From positions 1 to 7,529 of the forward strand of contig RFMK01000114.1 in NCBI GenBank assembly GCA_009927705.1: a DNA stretch of 7,529 nt. The letters run 5' to 3'. Shown piece after piece: positions 5,020 through 7,529 of the stretch. The stretch's first letter is position 1, and each line of letters starts with the position of its first letter. The notes under the pieces were generated by a model. It did not search any database, was not told the origin of the DNA, and was given only the letters and a program-made list of their open reading frames with translations. The stretch comes from Actinomycetota bacterium (lineage in GTDB: Bacteria > Actinomycetota > Actinomycetes > Nanopelagicales > Nanopelagicaceae). Made by a program: the position numbers and the translations under genes.

Positions 5020-6807
5020 ATGTCAGCTACTAACCCTCAAGGATGGCAACCTTCCTTTGATGATCTAGGGCGCGCATTGGCTGAAACGACTTTTGTCGTC
5101 GTAGATCTGGAAACTACTGGTGGCTCACATTCCAACTCTTCTATCACCGAGATTGGCGCCGTCAAGATTCGAGGCGGCGAAATTATTGGTGAGTTTCAAA
5201 CGTTGGTAAATCCTGAATCACCCATCCCCGCTTTCATCACTGTCTTGACTGGAATCACCGATGCAATGGTTGTTGAGGCCCCCACTATTGGGTCGGCGCT
5301 CTTCTCATTTCTTGAGTTCATTGGATCTGAAAAAGAAACGGTTTTAATAGCTCACAACGCACCTTTCGACATCGGTTTCTTGAAATCGGCCGCTGCAAAA
5401 TGCGCAACGCCATGGCCCAACTATCAAGTGCTCGATACTGCGCGGATAGCCCGATATGTAGTTACGCGAGATGAAGCGCCCAATTGCAAACTCTCCACTT
5501 TGGCATCGTTCTTTGGTGCTGCCACAAATCCCGATCACCGCGCTCTGTCTGACGCTCGCGCAACTGTCGATGTATTTCATGGAATTCTTGATCGCCTTGG
5601 ATCCTTTGGCGTTACGACATTGGAAGATCTCAAGTCATTCACGAATAGAGTCACCGATGCACAGCGTCGAAAGAAATATCTTGGCGAAGGCCTGCCCCAA
5701 TCCCCGGGCGTTTACATCTTTCGCGATGAAAGGGGTGAACCTCTCTATATCGGCACGACGCGAAACCTTAAAAATCGGGTTCGCTCCTACTTCACCGCGG
5801 CCGAAACACGTAAACGAATTCACGACATGATTGCTTTAGCAACACACCTTGATTTCATCAAGACTCCAACAATCATTGAAGCAGAAGTACGTGAACTCCG
5901 ACTCATCGCTGAAAAACAACCCCGCTTCAACCGGAGATCTAAATTCCAAGAGAAAGCCGTCTGGATAAAGATCACTGACGAAAATTTTCCGCGATTAGTT
6001 TCAGTTCGGGGACATCGCGGTCTTTCCGATGATTCTGGGTGGTGTGGACCTTTCAATGGCCGAGATGAGGCGCAACGAGCGATTGAAGCAATCTATGAAG
6101 TCATCCACATCCGCCAATGCTCCCCTCGCATCTCATTGCGTTCGATGAAAACTGCTAGCCCATGTGCACTCTTTGACATGAAGAAATGCGGCGCGCCATG
6201 TGTAGGCAAGGAATCAGTCGATTCTTACTCTTCCCATGTCCTCACAACACGAATGGCACTTCATCATGATGCCTCACGATTACTCATAGAGCTCGATCGA
6301 CGAATGAGAGAGCTCGCAGAGCAAGAACGATTTGAAGAAGCGGCCGAAATCCGAAATCGTCTTGGCGCATTTATTCGTGGAACTGCTCGCGCTCAAAGGA
6401 TTCGTTCACTTACCCGTCTGCCGCATCTGATTGCAGCGTTTCCTGTTGCGCCATCCACATGGGAATTCATTGTAATTCGATATGGCAAGTTAGCCGGGAC
6501 TGCCCAGGGAAACGCAACCAACTACAAAGAAGTGATCGACTCTCTCAAGCTCACTGCTGACATCGTTGTCGACAATGGCGAGATATTGCCTGCTTCACAT
6601 CATGAAGAGGTTGAAGTGCTGCTCCGCTACCTTAATCAAGACGGCGTGCGATTAGTTGACGTCGAAGGTGAATGGTCTCTTCCGGTCTTTGGTTCCGGCG
6701 CCGCCCGCGACAATCTGGAAAAAACCCGAGAAGCAGCAGACTCTCTTCGCTACAAAGAAGTGTTTGCCAATTCCTTTGAAAGAGCTGCCCATCGCTCCAC
6801 CAATTGA
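5020..6807 (+). CDS. DEDDh 3'-5' exonuclease fused to UvrC-type GIY-YIG/UVR region
   Basis: A 595-residue probable DNA-repair nuclease. Residues about 22-195 are a DnaQ-like DEDDh exonuclease with all catalytic residues: Asp29 and Glu31 (VVDLETTG), Asp117 (AHNAPFDIGF), His173 and Asp178 (HRALSDAR). Residues about 228-310 are a GIY-YIG endonuclease: GVY 230-232, YIG 243-245, Arg253 and the glutamates of IIEAEVRE (287, 292). Four cysteines (367, 382, 390, 394) match the UvrC cluster, ending CxxxxxxxCxxxC. A UVR motif at about 421-451 (LDRRMRELAEQERFEEAAEIR) could bind UvrB. The tail matches the UvrC segment after UVR and stops before the RNase H-like and HhH domains, so the enzyme would lack UvrC's 5'-incision site. 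The fusion is known in Actinobacteria (like Rv2191); its role alongside true UvrC is unclear. ATG 4990 would add ten residues but overlaps promoter elements. The 3' end overlaps trpD. Confidence 0.95.
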   Translation: MSATNPQGWQPSFDDLGRALAETTFVVVDLETTGGSHSNSSITEIGAVKIRGGEIIGEFQTLVNPESPIPAFITVLTGITDAMVVEAPTIGSALFSFLEFIGSEKETVLIAHNAPFDIGFLKSAAAKCATPWPNYQVLDTARIARYVVTRDEAPNCKLSTLASFFGAATNPDHRALSDARATVDVFHGILDRLGSFGVTTLEDLKSFTNRVTDAQRRKKYLGEGLPQSPGVYIFRDERGEPLYIGTTRNLKNRVRSYFTAAETRKRIHDMIALATHLDFIKTPTIIEAEVRELRLIAEKQPRFNRRSKFQEKAVWIKITDENFPRLVSVRGHRGLSDDSGWCGPFNGRDEAQRAIEAIYEVIHIRQCSPRISLRSMKTASPCALFDMKKCGAPCVGKESVDSYSSHVLTTRMALHHDASRLLIELDRRMRELAEQERFEEAAEIRNRLGAFIRGTARAQRIRSLTRLPHLIAAFPVAPSTWEFIVIRYGKLAGTAQGNATNYKEVIDSLKLTADIVVDNGEILPASHHEEVEVLLRYLNQDGVRLVDVEGEWSLPVFGSGAARDNLEKTREAADSLRYKEVFANSFERAAHRSTN

Positions 6808-7529
6808 GCGGCTGCACCACTATCAATCGCTTGTTTCGCAAGCACGTATCCATTCGCGAATTGCTGCTCGACTCCGAGTTTGAAATCTCCTTTAAAGGCT
6901 GCGATAGATGTCGCGGCATTGATAAGCACCGCTTCACGATGTGCCCCAGCTTTTCCAGCAAAAATCTCACGCGTGATTGCCGCATTCTCTTCTGGAGTGC
7001 CCCCTAATAATGCGCTCACTGGAAACTTTTCAATTCCAATCTCAGAAGGATTGAAGCGCTCTTGGCGTATCTGTCCATCATGGATAACTAATACTGTGGA
7101 GGTAGTGCTGAGTGAAATCTCATCTAAGCCATCATCTCCTCGGAACACGAAACCTTCACATTCGCGTCGAGCAAGAACTTCTGCAACGGTATTCAGTAAT
7201 TCGGCTCTCGCCACACCAATCGCAACGCACTTTGGTCGCGCTGGATTTGCGAGTGGTCCCAATATGTTAAAGATTGTTGGGACGCCTAATTCTTTTCTGG
7301 CTTGCGCCGCATGACGCATTGCGCCGTGAAATTGTGGTGCAAATGCAAACCCGATACCGATCTTTCTCACGCACTCAGCAACCGCAGCGGCACCGAGATT
7401 TATCTCAATCCCTAGACTTTGCAGAAGATCCGCCGAACCTGATTTCGATGTCGCTGCCCGATTTCCATGCTTGATAGTTCGGGCTCCTGCGGCCGTAGTA
7501 ACAATTGCAGCTGCAGTTGAAATATTTAT
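6750..7529 (-). CDS. trpD: Anthranilate phosphoribosyltransferase TrpD, 5' end outside window
   Basis: The frame is open from the right edge to TAG at 6752-6750, giving 259 visible residues of an enzyme usually about 340 long, so roughly the first 80-90 residues, including the GTGGD motif, lie outside. TrpD transfers phosphoribose from PRPP to anthranilate, the second committed step of tryptophan synthesis. Family signatures are NIST (visible residues 2-5), KHGNRA (20-25), SGSADLLQSLG (30-40), FAPQFHGAMR (63-72), the FNILGPLANP segment (86-95) and GLDE (134-137), whose Asp-Glu pair binds magnesium. A GTG at 7370 is an internal valine codon, not a start: conserved TrpD sequence continues upstream of it to the window edge. 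The gene converges on the exonuclease/GIY-YIG gene and overlaps it by 58 bases; its final residues look like a normal TrpD C-terminus. Confidence 0.96.
   Translation of the reverse strand: MNISTAAAIVTTAAGARTIKHGNRAATSKSGSADLLQSLGIEINLGAAAVAECVRKIGIGFAFAPQFHGAMRHAAQARKELGVPTIFNILGPLANPARPKCVAIGVARAELLNTVAEVLARRECEGFVFRGDDGLDEISLSTTSTVLVIHDGQIRQERFNPSEIGIEKFPVSALLGGTPEENAAITREIFAGKAGAHREAVLINAATSIAAFKGDFKLGVEQQFANGYVLAKQAIDSGAAAQLVERWAALSKELANTSL

Noticed and set aside
6880..7314. Open frame of 144 codons on the plus strand
   Set aside because: It is the reverse-strand shadow of trpD, whose motifs are unmistakable.
1..7529. Search for a defence system, mobile element, attachment site at the tRNA, CRISPR array or long repeats
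   Set aside because: No integrase, transposase, direct copy of the tRNA 3' end, regularly spaced repeats or defence-type domains were found; apart from the small Cys-rich frame, the genes fall into recognisable chromosomal families.

Overview
This window looks like a compact stretch of core chromosome from a low-to-middle GC actinobacterium (a little under 50% GC by eye), perhaps of the small-genome planktonic kind (acI/Nanopelagicales-like). The evidence is a DEDDh exonuclease fused to a UvrC-type GIY-YIG nuclease, an actinobacterial hallmark. It lies tail-to-tail with trpD, an arrangement I also recall in Mycobacterium (Rv2191/Rv2192c). Very short or negative gene spacing and apparently leaderless starts fit the same picture. 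The taxonomic guess is inference.

Layout, left to right. A tRNA-Val(GAC) gene with encoded CCA (2-76) is followed by a 51-residue, eight-cysteine putative zinc-binding protein (108-263, +). Its stop codon shares the palindrome TTAA with the stop of the gene converging on it. From 4961 down to 260 the minus strand carries a tightly packed five-gene run, in order of transcription: an Est30-like alpha/beta hydrolase, an M3 (Dcp/OpdA-type) zinc oligopeptidase with a GTG start, a short CDF-like cation transporter, undecaprenyl-diphosphatase UppP, and a UPF0303/HbpS-like protein. Junctions overlap by 4, 8 and 4 bases or are 2 bases apart, so it is almost certainly one translationally coupled operon. 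On the plus strand, 5020-6807 encodes the exonuclease/GIY-YIG/UVR fusion. From the right edge, trpD (minus, 5' end outside the window) runs back and overlaps the last 58 bases of that gene.

The operon and the nuclease gene diverge from a 58-base region (4962-5019) in which I can place back-to-back promoters, each with a TANNNT -10 element 6-7 bases before an ATG. The same geometry occurs before the small Cys-rich gene. This suggests leaderless transcription and favours ATG 4961 over TTG 4967 for the hydrolase, and ATG 5020 over ATG 4990 for the nuclease.

Functionally, UppP recycles the lipid carrier of cell-wall synthesis, the M3 enzyme degrades peptides in the cytoplasm, the hydrolase probably cleaves small esters or acylglycerols, the nuclease is a probable DNA-repair enzyme, and TrpD is in tryptophan synthesis. 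The operon does not form one obvious pathway. I see no mobile element, CRISPR array, prophage or phage-defence cassette, and no convincing intrinsic terminator. No stretch longer than about 110 bases lacks a gene.
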